From assembly GCA_002293375.1 (NCBI GenBank), contig DBDA01000021.1, positions 1 to 64,000 of the forward strand: DNA of 64,000 nucleotides, in the 5' to 3' direction. The notes under the pieces were generated by a model that was given only the letters and a program-made list of their open reading frames with translations, was not told where the DNA came from and did not search any database. How positions within the stretch are numbered: the stretch's first letter is position 1; each line of letters opens with the position of its first letter. The stretch is from Odoribacter sp. UBA944. GTDB lineage: Bacteria > Bacteroidota > Bacteroidia > Bacteroidales > Marinifilaceae. This document shows, one piece after another, positions 43,217-51,976 of the stretch. Position numbers and translations under genes: made by a program.

Positions 43217-44800
43217 TTAGGCTTTTTTGTCCCGGCGTGCTTTTTGGATGCAGACCCGGCGTGGGATGATCACGGATACTCCCCGGTATTCGATCTCTTC
43301 GCGGAGGATCCGGCACAGTTCTTCGTGGTTTTTGGGTACGGGGTTCAGCACCCGGATGTGTGCGGGGTCAACGCCGATGCCTGCGCAAATGTTCTCTATC
43401 CGCCCGAACGCTGCAGAGTCTTGCCCGCCGGTCATGGAGGTGGATTCGTTGTCTGAGATGATGATGGTGAGGGGTGTTTTTTCGTTCACGGCGTCCAACA
43501 GGCCTGTCATGCCGGAGTGGGTGAATGTAGAGTCTCCGATCACGGCGACGGCCGGGAAGAGCCCGGCGTCCGAAGCGCCTTTCGCCATGGTGATGGAGGC
43601 GCCCATGTCTACACAGGTGTGGATGGCCCGGAAGGGGGGCAGGGCCCCGAGGGTGTAGCAACCGATGTCGGAAAAGACCCGTCCTGTGTTGTACAGGCGG
43701 ATGACTTCGTTCAGGGCGTTGTAAACATCCCGGTGGCTGCACCCTGTGCAGAGGGCTGGTGGGCGGGGCGCTACAATGTCGGGTACCGGGGCGCCTTCTT
43801 CTACCGGTAAACCGAATGCTTTTGCCAGCAGATCGGGGTTTAGTTCTCCGTCGCGGGGCAGTGTGCCGTCTAACCGGCCGGTGATGCGTTTGTCGCCGGG
43901 GTAGCCTTTCAGTAACTCTTCTATGATGGGGTATCCTTCTTCTACCACGAGAATGCGTTCACACTCGCCCAGGATCTGTTTCATTTGTTTGCGGGGCAGG
44001 GGGTATTGGCTGATCTTTAATACGGGGTAGGGGGGATGGCCGCCGAAGCATTCCATGACGTAGTTGTACCCGATGCCGCAGGCGATTATGCCGAGTGATT
44101 TGTCGTTTCCTTCTTTGTACCCGTTGTACGGGGAGTTTGCGGAGGCTTCTTTGAAGTCGGCTTGTTTGGCTAACAGCAGTTTGTATAGTTTGCGGGCGAT
44201 GCCGGGTAATAGGATGAATTGTTGCGGGTTTTCCGGCAGTTTTAGTTTGTTTTCCGGCAGCACATCGCCGGTTTTTACCCCTGAGCGGGAGTGCGCCAGG
44301 CGGGTGGTGATCCGCAGGATGACGGGGCTGCCGACTGTTTCCGACAGGGCGAATCCGTAGCGTGTCATGTCGTATGCTTCTTGTTGGCTGGAGGGTTCTA
44401 ATACCGGGATTTGCGCGAATTTGCCGTACATGCGGGAGTCCTGTTCGTTTTGGGAGGAGTGCATGGAGGGGTCGTCGGCCGCTACGATTACCAATCCTCC
44501 GTTGGCGCCTGTTACTGCGGCGTTCATGAAGCAGTCGGCCGCTACGTTCATGCCTACATGTTTCATGCAGACTAATGCCCGTTTTCCGGCGTACGACATG
44601 CCTAATGCCGTTTCCATGGCGGTTTTTTCGTTGGATGACCACTCCCGGTGGATGTTCCGGTCGATCGCTTGTTTTGACAGTTGGATATACTCGGTGATTT
44701 CTGTGGAGGGGGTGCCGGGGTAGGCGTATACACCGGATAATCCGCTGTCAATGGCTCCCTGGGCGATTGCTTCCACGCCTAATAATAATCTTTTTTCCAT
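43217..44800 (-). CDS. iorA: Indolepyruvate oxidoreductase subunit alpha, without ferredoxin domain
   Basis: A 527-residue thiamine-diphosphate subunit. The N-terminal pyrimidine-binding domain has GVYAYPGTPSTEITEYI and NEKTAMETALGMSYAG; the C-terminal diphosphate domain has CTGCSHRDVYNALNEV, FSDIGCYTLGALPPF, MGASITMAKGASDAG and IGDSTFTHSGMTGLLDAV. The two-[4Fe-4S] ferredoxin domain found at the C-terminus of classical archaeal IorA is absent; the chain ends VIIPRRVCIQKARRDKKA. Electrons must therefore leave by a separate ferredoxin. The chosen start is MEKRLLLGVEAIAQG; an upstream ATG would add 18 hydrophobic residues. Role: fermentation of aromatic amino acids, or reductive synthesis of them. 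Confidence 0.93.
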   Translation of the reverse strand: MEKRLLLGVEAIAQGAIDSGLSGVYAYPGTPSTEITEYIQLSKQAIDRNIHREWSSNEKTAMETALGMSYAGKRALVCMKHVGMNVAADCFMNAAVTGANGGLVIVAADDPSMHSSQNEQDSRMYGKFAQIPVLEPSSQQEAYDMTRYGFALSETVGSPVILRITTRLAHSRSGVKTGDVLPENKLKLPENPQQFILLPGIARKLYKLLLAKQADFKEASANSPYNGYKEGNDKSLGIIACGIGYNYVMECFGGHPPYPVLKISQYPLPRKQMKQILGECERILVVEEGYPIIEELLKGYPGDKRITGRLDGTLPRDGELNPDLLAKAFGLPVEEGAPVPDIVAPRPPALCTGCSHRDVYNALNEVIRLYNTGRVFSDIGCYTLGALPPFRAIHTCVDMGASITMAKGASDAGLFPAVAVIGDSTFTHSGMTGLLDAVNEKTPLTIIISDNESTSMTGGQDSAAFGRIENICAGIGVDPAHIRVLNPVPKNHEELCRILREEIEYRGVSVIIPRRVCIQKARRDKKA

Positions 44801-44971
44801 AGTTCGGACACTGATTACATACACAATTTGGCTAACGTTTGCGAAGGTAATCAAATTTTCCGGAACCTCTTTTCCTTCCGGAGAAATTCATCGGGTTTTG
44901 TGGGGAGAGGATGAAGAGTCCGGCTAAATTTGTTGATGCTTTAAATGTTAAATTTTGTGTGTTTGCTCGAA

Positions 44972-45004
44972 CATGGTACGACTATGGTACGACTATGGTA
45001 CGAC
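44972..45004. repeat. Three tandem 11-bp repeats at the aroE 3' end
   Basis: Three copies of TATGGTACGAC (the first begins CATG) in direct succession. The array encodes the last residues and the stop codon of aroE on the minus strand. Since 11 is not a multiple of three, a change in copy number would change the C-terminal tail. Confidence 0.85.
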
Positions 45005-45758
45005 TAAAACAGGATGTCCAGATGGTCCAGGCGGCTTCGGCTTGGTTGTGGAGCATTTCCAGGCCATTTTGGGTGTGGGCGCCTTGTTTTTTGCCCGATG
45101 CCAGGAAGCGGGTTTTTTCCGGGTTGTATGCCAGGTCGAAGAGGTAGTGGTTGGCGGTAAGTTGTTCGTAGGGGAGGTCCGGGCATGTGTTGATATCGGG
45201 CCAGGTTCCCAAGGGGGTGGTGTTGATGATCAGAGGGGTGTCGGGAAGCAGGGCGCCGGCCTGGAGGTAACTGATGCATTTGGTTCCGGAAGGAGTGCGG
45301 GAAACGGTTGTCCATTCGATGCCGAGGGTGTCTAATATGTAGCAGACGGCTTTGGCGGCCCCGCCGTTTCCGAGTACCAGCGCTTTTTTTACCTGTTTCG
45401 GCACGAAGTTTTCCAATGACTGCCGGAATCCGGTTGCATCTGTGTTGTACCCGCATAGTTTTGTGCGGTTGCCCTGCCGCTCTATTTTGACGCAGTTGAC
45501 GGCGCCGATGGTTTCGGCTTCCGGGCTGAGGTGGTGGAGGAGCGGGAGGATGGCCTGTTTGTGGGGGATCGTTACGTTGAAGCCTTGCAGGTCCGGGTGT
45601 TGCCGGATCAGTTCCGGCAAGAGGGTGATCTCCGGCAGTTCGAAGTTGCGGTATTCCGCTGCGATCCCTTCCCGTTCGAACTTTTCGGTGAAGTATTTCC
45701 GGGAGAAGGAGTGGCCCAGCGGGCAACCGATCAATCCGTATAGCGGGCGAACGGGCAC
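44982..45758 (-). CDS. aroE: Shikimate dehydrogenase
   Basis: A 258-residue NADP-dependent enzyme reducing 3-dehydroshikimate to shikimate in aromatic amino acid synthesis. Motifs: LYGLIGCPLGHSFSRKYF, FNVTIPHKQAILPLL with the catalytic Lys, YNTDATGFRQSL, the nucleotide loop VLGNGGAAKAVCYIL, INTTPLGTWPD and AYNPEKTRFLASGK. The usual end of the protein is near GLEMLHNQAEAAWTIW; here the frame runs eleven residues further (TSCFSRTIVVP) into tandem 11-bp repeats that provide the stop. Third gene of an operon with DUF4301 and DUF368, 3 bp after the latter. Confidence 0.93.
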   Translation of the reverse strand: MPVRPLYGLIGCPLGHSFSRKYFTEKFEREGIAAEYRNFELPEITLLPELIRQHPDLQGFNVTIPHKQAILPLLHHLSPEAETIGAVNCVKIERQGNRTKLCGYNTDATGFRQSLENFVPKQVKKALVLGNGGAAKAVCYILDTLGIEWTTVSRTPSGTKCISYLQAGALLPDTPLIINTTPLGTWPDINTCPDLPYEQLTANHYLFDLAYNPEKTRFLASGKKQGAHTQNGLEMLHNQAEAAWTIWTSCFSRTIVVP

Positions 45759-45761
45759 GGC

Positions 45762-46679
45762 TCAGGCGTTTTTTTTGATCCGTCCGGCGGCGTATTCGAT
45801 GCCCCAGATCAGGAGGAATCCGCACAGGCACATGAGCAGGGCGGTCCAGACGCCGGTGTCGAATGTGTCCGGCAGGATGTTCCTTTCGGTAATCGCTTTT
45901 TCTACGCCGTGCCGGTCGATGTAGGTTTCTAACGGCTCTTTCCACGGCCACACTTTGTTGAGCGACCCGATCATAAAGCCGGTCAGGGTGGCGACTGTTA
46001 CGGCGTGGAAATTTTTCAACAACCAGGAGAGCAGGTGTGAGAAAGAGATGATCCCGGCGATGGCGCCGACCGCAAATAGGCCGATGACCGGAATGTTTAG
46101 TTCTCCGACTGCTCTCATGAGGTATTCATACTGTCCCAGCAGCAGCAGGATGAAGGCGCCGGAGATGCCCGGCAGGATCATGGCGCAGATGGCGATGGCG
46201 CCGGAAAGCAACACGAACCATCCTGTTTGCGGGGTGTTTGCGGGGCTTAATATGGTGATCAGAAAGGCGGCGGCGGCCCCGGCTGCCAAGGCGATGATTG
46301 TTGCGGTGTTCCAGCGGGCCACTTCTTTGGATACCAGTAGGGAGGAGGCGATGATCAGCCCGAAAAAGAGTGACCAGATCTCGGTGGGGTGGTGGGCCAG
46401 CAGGTAGGTCATTAACCGGGCCAGGGAGAAGATGGAGAGGCCGATGCCGCAGACGACGGCGAACAGGAAGTTGCCGTTCACCTTTTTCCAGAAAGCGCCG
46501 AATTTGCCGGTGAAGAGTAATTTAACCGCTTGCAGGTTGATGCTTTTGATGGAGTCCAGCAATTCTCCGTAGATGCCGGTAATGAAAGCGATGGTGCCGC
46601 CGGAGACGCCCGGCACTACATCGGCTGCTCCCATGGCGACTCCTTTTAGCACTACGAGCAGGTAGTTCTTTTTTTGCAT
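45762..46679 (-). CDS. popT: DUF368 membrane protein, probable undecaprenyl phosphate translocase (PopT type)
   Basis: A 305-residue polytopic membrane protein with about eight to nine helices. The DUF368 signature is clear: KGVAMGAADVVPGVSGGTIAF at the N-terminus and the second, inverted half GAIAICAMILPGISGAFILL, each with a re-entrant PG(V/I)SG loop. DUF368 proteins have been shown to recycle undecaprenyl phosphate across the inner membrane, supplying the lipid carrier for peptidoglycan and surface glycans. It lies between DUF4301 and aroE in one operon. Confidence 0.88.
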   Translation of the reverse strand: MQKKNYLLVVLKGVAMGAADVVPGVSGGTIAFITGIYGELLDSIKSINLQAVKLLFTGKFGAFWKKVNGNFLFAVVCGIGLSIFSLARLMTYLLAHHPTEIWSLFFGLIIASSLLVSKEVARWNTATIIALAAGAAAAFLITILSPANTPQTGWFVLLSGAIAICAMILPGISGAFILLLLGQYEYLMRAVGELNIPVIGLFAVGAIAGIISFSHLLSWLLKNFHAVTVATLTGFMIGSLNKVWPWKEPLETYIDRHGVEKAITERNILPDTFDTGVWTALLMCLCGFLLIWGIEYAAGRIKKNA

Positions 46680-46690
46680 CTGGTTATATG

Positions 46691-48250
46691 CTATTTAAAG
46701 AAGACATTCCGGTGTTCTGTCCTGCGCAGGTCGAATACTGTTTTTACCGGGGAGAAGGTGCTTAACGGGACCTCTACGAAGAGGGTGATCCAGTTGGCCA
46801 TCGCCCCGTTCCAGAGACCGGGCAGTTCTTGTACCCGGATCTCTTTCCCGTGGTAGGATTTTTCGGTAATGAACCCTTGAGAGTGGTCGATAAAGTCCAG
46901 CAGGTCGAACCGTTTTCCCCGGTAATTTTTTGTTCCGCATACTAAATCTACCGGGTTGAAGTGGGTGGAGCGGTCGAAGATCTTTTTTTGTTCTTTGTCT
47001 TTGGGGTCGATCTGGGCCGATTCGATGATCATGAGGCGCCGGCTTCCGTCGGCCGCTTTTACCCAGAACGGTCCGCCTCCCGGTTCTCCTTCGTTGCGTA
47101 CCATGCCGCATACCCGCACGGGCCGGTTGAGCAGGTCGAACAGGAAGCGGATGTGTTTCCGCCGGTCGGTAAATGTCAGGCCTTCGGGCTTTTTGTAGCC
47201 GAGTTGTGATTCGAGGAAGTGTTCGATTTCGTCTACCTGTTCGTCGGTGATGTTCCGTTTTATCAGCAGGTCTAATCGTTCGAATATTTTGCTTTGCATC
47301 TCCAGCAGGGTGCCGGCCAGCAGTTTTTTGTATTTGACGGTGTCTCCTTTGCTGCGGTCGGGCAGGACGTTGTCGATGTTTTTGATGAAGATGATGTCGG
47401 CTTTGATGTCGTTGAGGTTGTGGATGAGGGCTCCGTGGCCGCCCGGGCGGAACAGGATGTGCCCTTTTTCGTCCCGTACGGGTGCTCCTTTTTCGTCGAT
47501 GCTGACGGTGTCGGTGGCCGGTTTTTGTATGGAGAATGATACGTCGTATTTTACGTCGTATTTTTTCTCAAATACTTTGCATATTTTTTTCAGGCGCGCT
47601 TTGAAATGGGGCAGGTGTTCTTCGGATACGGTGAAGTGGAGGCGGGCTTCTTTTTCTACTTTGCCGTACAGGGCGCCTTCTACCAGGTGTTCGTCCAGGG
47701 GCGTCCGCACGAAGTCCCGGTATATGTGGAAGTCTATGAGTCCTTTGGGGGTGTTTCCGTAGTTCAGGCCTTTTTCGGTTAAGAGGAATTCCAGTATTTC
47801 CCGGTATTCTCTTTTTTCGAGCATTTTATCTATTTTTTTGCCGGTTTTCCACAGTTCGTTTTTGAGGTGTTCGTAGAAGGGGTATTCGTTGAGGCTGAGG
47901 AAGAAGTCCCGCATTCCGTCCCACTGTTTGTTTTGTATGAGGGTGAGGAAGCTTTCGTTGTCGTCCCGGTAGGTTTCTATGAAGTGGAAGAGGGCTTTGA
48001 ACATGCGGGTGGCGGAGCCGGAGGCGGGTACCATTTTGATTACGTCGGCGTTGCGGCTGCCGTTTTCGTAGAGGTCGATCAGGTATTCTTCTTCTTCGGC
48101 CGGTATGGTTTTGATGCCGTTTTCCGGGGTGGCGGGCTCGCAGAGCTGTACGAAGCCGAATCCTTTTTGAAAGTTTTCCAACTGGTTGTCGATCGCCTCT
48201 TTTTTTATCCCGCGTTTTTTGAAATCCGCGATGTCCGCTTTTGTGTACAT
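46691..48250 (-). CDS. DUF4301 family protein
   Basis: A 519-residue cytosolic protein conserved in Bacteroidota as DUF4301. It begins MYTKADIADFKKRGIKKEA. A segment KMVPASGSATRMFKALF resembles the glycine-rich GxxxTR loop of nucleotidyltransferases, and KGLIDFHIYRDFVRTPLDEH, FRPGGHGALIHNLNDI and IIFIKNIDNVLPD resemble the substrate-binding parts of UDP-sugar pyrophosphorylases, so a sugar-nucleotide or related transferase is plausible but unproven. A start 20 codons upstream is possible but would add an unlike, Cys-containing leader. First gene of the DUF4301-popT-aroE operon. Confidence 0.82.
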   Translation of the reverse strand: MYTKADIADFKKRGIKKEAIDNQLENFQKGFGFVQLCEPATPENGIKTIPAEEEEYLIDLYENGSRNADVIKMVPASGSATRMFKALFHFIETYRDDNESFLTLIQNKQWDGMRDFFLSLNEYPFYEHLKNELWKTGKKIDKMLEKREYREILEFLLTEKGLNYGNTPKGLIDFHIYRDFVRTPLDEHLVEGALYGKVEKEARLHFTVSEEHLPHFKARLKKICKVFEKKYDVKYDVSFSIQKPATDTVSIDEKGAPVRDEKGHILFRPGGHGALIHNLNDIKADIIFIKNIDNVLPDRSKGDTVKYKKLLAGTLLEMQSKIFERLDLLIKRNITDEQVDEIEHFLESQLGYKKPEGLTFTDRRKHIRFLFDLLNRPVRVCGMVRNEGEPGGGPFWVKAADGSRRLMIIESAQIDPKDKEQKKIFDRSTHFNPVDLVCGTKNYRGKRFDLLDFIDHSQGFITEKSYHGKEIRVQELPGLWNGAMANWITLFVEVPLSTFSPVKTVFDLRRTEHRNVFFK

Positions 48251-48366
48251 GGTCCGAAGTTTAGGTAAACAATTCTTCTGCAAAGTAGGGTAATTATTCC
48301 CATTTTTCAAACAGATGGGCTCTTTATTCCAGGGTAACGGCCTGAAAAAATTCTTTTTCCACTGTC

Positions 48367-48554
48367 GCTTCGGTCTGTTGTTTCCGAAAGCGGGGCTCCG
48401 CTGCGGTTTACTATGCTCCGGCTTTTGCTGGAATCCGCAACCTCCTCAGTCGCGTTGCTCCTTCGTTGAGCAGGGCGGATTCCGGACGCTCAGCCGGAGC
48501 GAGTAAACCATTCGCAGCTCTCGCCCATGCTTTCGGAAATCAACAGGCCGAAGC
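48367..48554. repeat. 188-bp imperfect palindromic element
   Basis: The outer 25-bp arms (GCTTCGGTCTGTTG... and its reverse complement) differ by one substitution and one inserted base. A second pair of arms inside (48400-48438 with 48475-48518) matches over about 40 bp with short bulges: both contain GTTTACT, GCTCCGGCT and GGAATCCGC on opposite strands. The centre is a 36-bp loop. The element is more G+C-rich than its surroundings. It fits a MITE-like or hairpin-forming mobile repeat, or a structured RNA; no transposase gene is present. Confidence 0.75.
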
Positions 48555-48758
48555 TTGGCGCGTTTCGGAAAATGATGTTGTTCCGGGAAATGTTTGGTGG
48601 ATGTAAGTTTAAAGAACAGTAAATGAAATAAGCATTTTTGTGTTATTTTTAACGGGAAAGTGGACGGATGTAAGGAAATTTGGGTTACCTTAGCGCAGTG
48701 TAAATCTGTATACTGGCAAAATAATGGAAAGAGATGCGTTTTTACGGATTTTTTTTCA

Positions 48759-48766
48759 TAATTTTG
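48759..48766 (+). promoter_or_regulatory. Possible -7 box for the second surface operon
   Basis: TAATTTTG matches TAnnTTTG and lies 55 bp before the PorP/SprF start; the -33 region has only a T-run and no clear TTTG. It is the only consensus match in this gap on the plus strand that I noticed. Confidence 0.4.
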
Positions 48767-48820
48767 TATGTGGACGTTTTTTGAATAGCAGAGGTGGGAC
48801 GTTTTAACTTGGTGGGGTGT

Positions 48821-49801
48821 ATGATGAAAAAGATTTTAACCATTGGCTTGTTGTTGTTGGGGGGTATCTGCACAGCGCAAAATGAGTTGTTTTCCCGGCA
48901 ATATTTTTTGAATAATTATTTGATGAACCCGGCTGTGGGGGGGATCAATGATTATATGGATCTGCGGGCGTCGTATAGCCGGCAATGGACGGCGATTGAG
49001 CACTCTCCTACATCCATGTTGTTGACTTTTAATGCGAACCTGGCCAAGGAGAAGGACCAGGTGTTGCGCTATTCGCCTTTTGAGAAACGGTATGCGGTGA
49101 GCAAGGGCGGCCTGGACCATTATGACCGCCGGATTAAGCACGGTGTCGGGGCGAAAGTTGTTTACGATAAGATCAACGGGTTTACGTATACGGATGCAAC
49201 GGTGAGTTATGCCGCTCATATTCCGTTGACCGGGGCGTGGACGTTTTCCGCGGGGGTAGGGGGTGGTTTGTCGCTGTCGGCGATGGATCTTACCGGCCGG
49301 TATTTGGGGGAGGACTTGTCCGATCCGTTGCTGAACAACGGGAAGCGGAATGAGATGGTGCCGCTGGTGGAGGCGGGGGTTTGGCTTTACTCTACCGGGC
49401 CGTATGTTGGCGCTTCTTTGACCCGTTATATGGAGGATCCGTACGATGAGGACCAGAAGGCGCGGTACATGAATATTTATGCGACGGCCGGTTGGCAGTT
49501 GCAGGCTTCCGAGCAGTTTGTGATCGTTCCTTCCGTGATGTACAAGCATGACGGTTATTCCGGGCACAATATCAATGTGAATGCGATGCTTTGGTTTACG
49601 GATATTGCCTGGGCGGGTGTTTCGCTGCGCAATTTGGAGCATCCTTCGGTGCATGTCGGGGTGCTTTGGCGGAATACGCTGGAGTTGAATTATACGTATG
49701 ACATTAATAAGAGCGAATGGGGCGGCTCGCACGAGATCGGTATTGCTTACCGCATCTGGAACAAGGCCGATGATTGTAAGAATAAATGGTATTTTAAATA
49801 A
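48821..49801 (+). CDS. PorP/SprF family T9SS outer-membrane protein (copy 2)
   Basis: A 326-residue outer-membrane protein. Signal peptide KKILTIGLLLLGGICTAQ, then the family opening SRQYFLNNYLMNPAVGG and a DLRASYSRQWTAIEHSPTSM motif (NPA...R.QW), followed by alternating barrel strands and a terminal aromatic (WYFK). It matches PorP/SprF more typically than the copy at 15.6 kb. Start is one of two adjacent ATG codons behind a GGTGGGG ribosome binding site. It is the first gene of an operon of surface proteins and lies 8 bp before the next one. It probably serves as the dedicated secretion or anchoring partner of the 2732-residue type B cargo protein. It contains G6 and G7 tracts. Confidence 0.9.
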   Translation: MMKKILTIGLLLLGGICTAQNELFSRQYFLNNYLMNPAVGGINDYMDLRASYSRQWTAIEHSPTSMLLTFNANLAKEKDQVLRYSPFEKRYAVSKGGLDHYDRRIKHGVGAKVVYDKINGFTYTDATVSYAAHIPLTGAWTFSAGVGGGLSLSAMDLTGRYLGEDLSDPLLNNGKRNEMVPLVEAGVWLYSTGPYVGASLTRYMEDPYDEDQKARYMNIYATAGWQLQASEQFVIVPSVMYKHDGYSGHNINVNAMLWFTDIAWAGVSLRNLEHPSVHVGVLWRNTLELNYTYDINKSEWGGSHEIGIAYRIWNKADDCKNKWYFK

Positions 49802-49809
49802 GCAGGGGG

Positions 49810-51030
49810 ATGGTACGAGCAGGTTTTCGGATCGGGTTGCCGGGCCTTTTGTTGGCTGTGTGGCTGGGGTTTTGTTTTCCGGCTTTTTCACAGGTGTATT
49901 ATGTATCCGTGAATGGCAATGATGGTAATAACGGCCAGAGTAAGGAGATGCCTTTTAAGACCATTTACAAAGCGCTGGCACAGCCCGGAGTGACGGAGGT
50001 GCTGGTTGCCGTAGGGGTTTATCCTGTTTCGGGGAAGATGGGGCAGCCGGGGGAGTTGGTGGTGCCTACGGGCGTCACGGTAAGGGGCGGTTACCTGGTT
50101 GTTGACGGGACGATGACAGATACCCAGACGGACCATCCGGAAAGTATTGAAAACCAGACTATTTTACAAGGGGACTCCTCCTGCCGGATCGCGGTAGTGG
50201 GGGGTATTTTGGAGAACGTAACGGTTGCGGGGGGGCGCACCAAGGGGCAGAACGGAGGCGGCGTCTATGTGGAGCCCGACGGGGTTGTGCGGAATTGCAT
50301 TGTTCGCAACAATTCGGCGACCGGTGGGAAGGTGAAGGTGGGTGATCTGTTTATGGAAAATTCGGCGGGTTTTTACTTTTTAAGCATGCAAAATTTCCAG
50401 ATAGAGTTAAAGGAGCAGTTGGTGGGGGTTGTATTTTGGGTGAATCCGAACGACAATGTTCCGGACGAGGAGAAGGGAAAAGTGATTGCCTTTGCAACAC
50501 AGAGTGCTAAATTTGCGGACAAGAACCCGGAAGAATACCCATTTTCAACCCCTTCTCCGCTGTATTATCCGACTTCCCGACTCGCTATGAGGGATCTGGA
50601 TGGTGAACGAAATACGATTGATCTGCTTACTTACGATCCGACTATATTCCCGTTGACGAAGTCGTGTCGTGACTACAGAAGCGGTGAGGCGGACGCTGGC
50701 CGGTGGTATATGCCTGCTTGTGGAGAAGTTATGCAAATGTACGCAGAGTGGCTTGCGGTCAACAACACGTTTAAAATGGTGTGGGACAAAATGACACCGG
50801 AGGAGAGGATGCCCTGTTTTAATTTTCCGACGCGTGCTCTTGCTAATCGACCTTGGGAGGTCGCCGCCTATTGGTACGGCACATCCTTGTACACTTCCAC
50901 GTTATTTAGTGACCAAGGTATTTGGGTATATCAGAGTCCCCGTACAGTGGGTGTTCTGTTTAAAGAACAGACCGGAAGAAGTTTGTGGAATAGTGCCGGA
51001 GTAATGACATATCCGATCCGAAAATTTTAA
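49810..51030 (+). CDS. Secreted protein A1: beta-helix start plus GD-Y/DUF1566-like domain
   Basis: A 406-residue secreted protein. The signal peptide (LAVWLGFCFPAFSQ) is followed by a DUF1565-type beta-helix cap (YYVSVNGNDGNNGQ, PFKTIYKAL) and helix coils: VVGGILENVTVAGG, GGGVYVEPDGVVRNCIVRNN. The helix breaks off there, and a second domain begins: VGDLF, LVGVVFWVNPNDN, GRWYMPACGEVMQMYAEW and a terminal VMTYPIRKF. This C-terminal part resembles DUF1566/FISUMP-type domains (lectin-like fold). It has no T9SS sorting domain of its own. A paralogue (A2) lies two genes downstream. It contains a G7 tract at 50229-50235. Function unknown; probably a structural part of a surface complex built with the neighbours. 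Confidence 0.8.
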   Translation: MVRAGFRIGLPGLLLAVWLGFCFPAFSQVYYVSVNGNDGNNGQSKEMPFKTIYKALAQPGVTEVLVAVGVYPVSGKMGQPGELVVPTGVTVRGGYLVVDGTMTDTQTDHPESIENQTILQGDSSCRIAVVGGILENVTVAGGRTKGQNGGGVYVEPDGVVRNCIVRNNSATGGKVKVGDLFMENSAGFYFLSMQNFQIELKEQLVGVVFWVNPNDNVPDEEKGKVIAFATQSAKFADKNPEEYPFSTPSPLYYPTSRLAMRDLDGERNTIDLLTYDPTIFPLTKSCRDYRSGEADAGRWYMPACGEVMQMYAEWLAVNNTFKMVWDKMTPEERMPCFNFPTRALANRPWEVAAYWYGTSLYTSTLFSDQGIWVYQSPRTVGVLFKEQTGRSLWNSAGVMTYPIRKF

Positions 51031-51034
51031 TACG

Positions 51035-51958
51035 ATGAGAGCGGTAGTGATCAGTATATTGTTGTTTGCTTGTCTGACGGAATCTCGGGGACAGGGGATC
51101 GGAGGAGGGGTTTATTTGGAGGATAACGCCCTCTGTATCGGCTCTGTGGTCCGGAACAATCAGGCCCTGGATGGATTCGGGGTTGCGGGAGCTGCCGGGC
51201 ACCTGATCAATTCGACGGTTGTGCAGAACGAGGTGCTCCCTGTGGACACGGTTGATTTCCAACCGGGCGATATCTATTGCGGAGACGGAAAGATACGGGA
51301 TACGGCGGCGTACAGAAAACGGGACACCATGGATGCCATTGGCATTGTTTACTGGTGCCGCTTTGATTCGGATGTTCCTTACCCCCGGGGGGCTGTTGTG
51401 TCGTTGGAGGAGTTTCAGGGCCAGTGGGGGGCAGATATATATGTAGGGCAAGATCCGGAGATAGGTTATTCGACAAGAGGGTTAGATTATTCAATGGTGA
51501 TGGTTATGGATACGGCCTGTTATACCATTACCCGGCATATTTACGAAGCGGCCAAAGCGTGGGGTGGAGGGGCAGAGTCGTACGCCGCTTACACCTGTTA
51601 CCGGTATCATCATCCGGCCGAACAATCGACTCTGGAGCATCCGGATAGCAGGGAGGTGCAGTGGTGTTTGCCGACCTTCCTGTATTTTGTACGCATTTGG
51701 GCCGCCCTTCCGGAGGTGGAAGCGACCCTCTCTTTTTTGCAGGGGATGCGGGAATACGGGGGAGCGCAGTTGTTTTTGGCGGGAAAGGATTCCAGTAAGC
51801 CGTGTTGGTATTGGACTGCAAATGATGGAATGGGGCCACAAGGAAGGAATAGCGTGTTTCTCTTTGGTATATTTGGCGGCGTGCAGGCGGATTTTACACA
51901 GACTCTTGAATCCGATAAAAATCAACTTAATTACTACCGTCCGATTTTTATTTTTTGA
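51035..51958 (+). CDS. Secreted protein B1: beta-helix middle coils plus GD-Y/DUF1566-like domain
   Basis: A 307-residue secreted protein. Directly after the signal peptide (ISILLFACLTESRGQ) it starts in mid-helix with GGGVYLEDNALCIGSVVRNN and HLINSTVVQNE, without the N-terminal cap that begins such helices. The second domain follows: FQPGDIYCGDGKIRD, DAIGIVYWCRFD, YPRGAVVSLEEF, VQWCLPTFLYFVRIW and the end YYRPIFIF. The terminal RPI motif is shared with the sister proteins. No sorting domain. It starts 4 bp after A1. The beta-helix portion reads as the continuation of the coils left open in A1. Confidence 0.78.
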   Translation: MRAVVISILLFACLTESRGQGIGGGVYLEDNALCIGSVVRNNQALDGFGVAGAAGHLINSTVVQNEVLPVDTVDFQPGDIYCGDGKIRDTAAYRKRDTMDAIGIVYWCRFDSDVPYPRGAVVSLEEFQGQWGADIYVGQDPEIGYSTRGLDYSMVMVMDTACYTITRHIYEAAKAWGGGAESYAAYTCYRYHHPAEQSTLEHPDSREVQWCLPTFLYFVRIWAALPEVEATLSFLQGMREYGGAQLFLAGKDSSKPCWYWTANDGMGPQGRNSVFLFGIFGGVQADFTQTLESDKNQLNYYRPIFIF

Positions 51959-51976
51959 CGGAGACGGGTACGTTTT

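Larger units (their letters stand above)
48251..48820. other. 570-bp intergenic region between divergent operons
   Basis: No credible gene. The left 60 bp must hold the DUF4301 promoter, though no consensus is clear. The middle holds the 188-bp palindrome. The right 200 bp are A+T-rich and carry a -7-like box for the surface operon. A weak plus-strand frame at the left end overlaps the palindrome and has no ribosome binding site. Confidence 0.6.

Noticed and set aside
48315..48506. A 63-codon plus-strand frame in the intergenic region
   Set aside because: It runs through the left half of the palindrome, has no ribosome binding site and no recognisable similarity.
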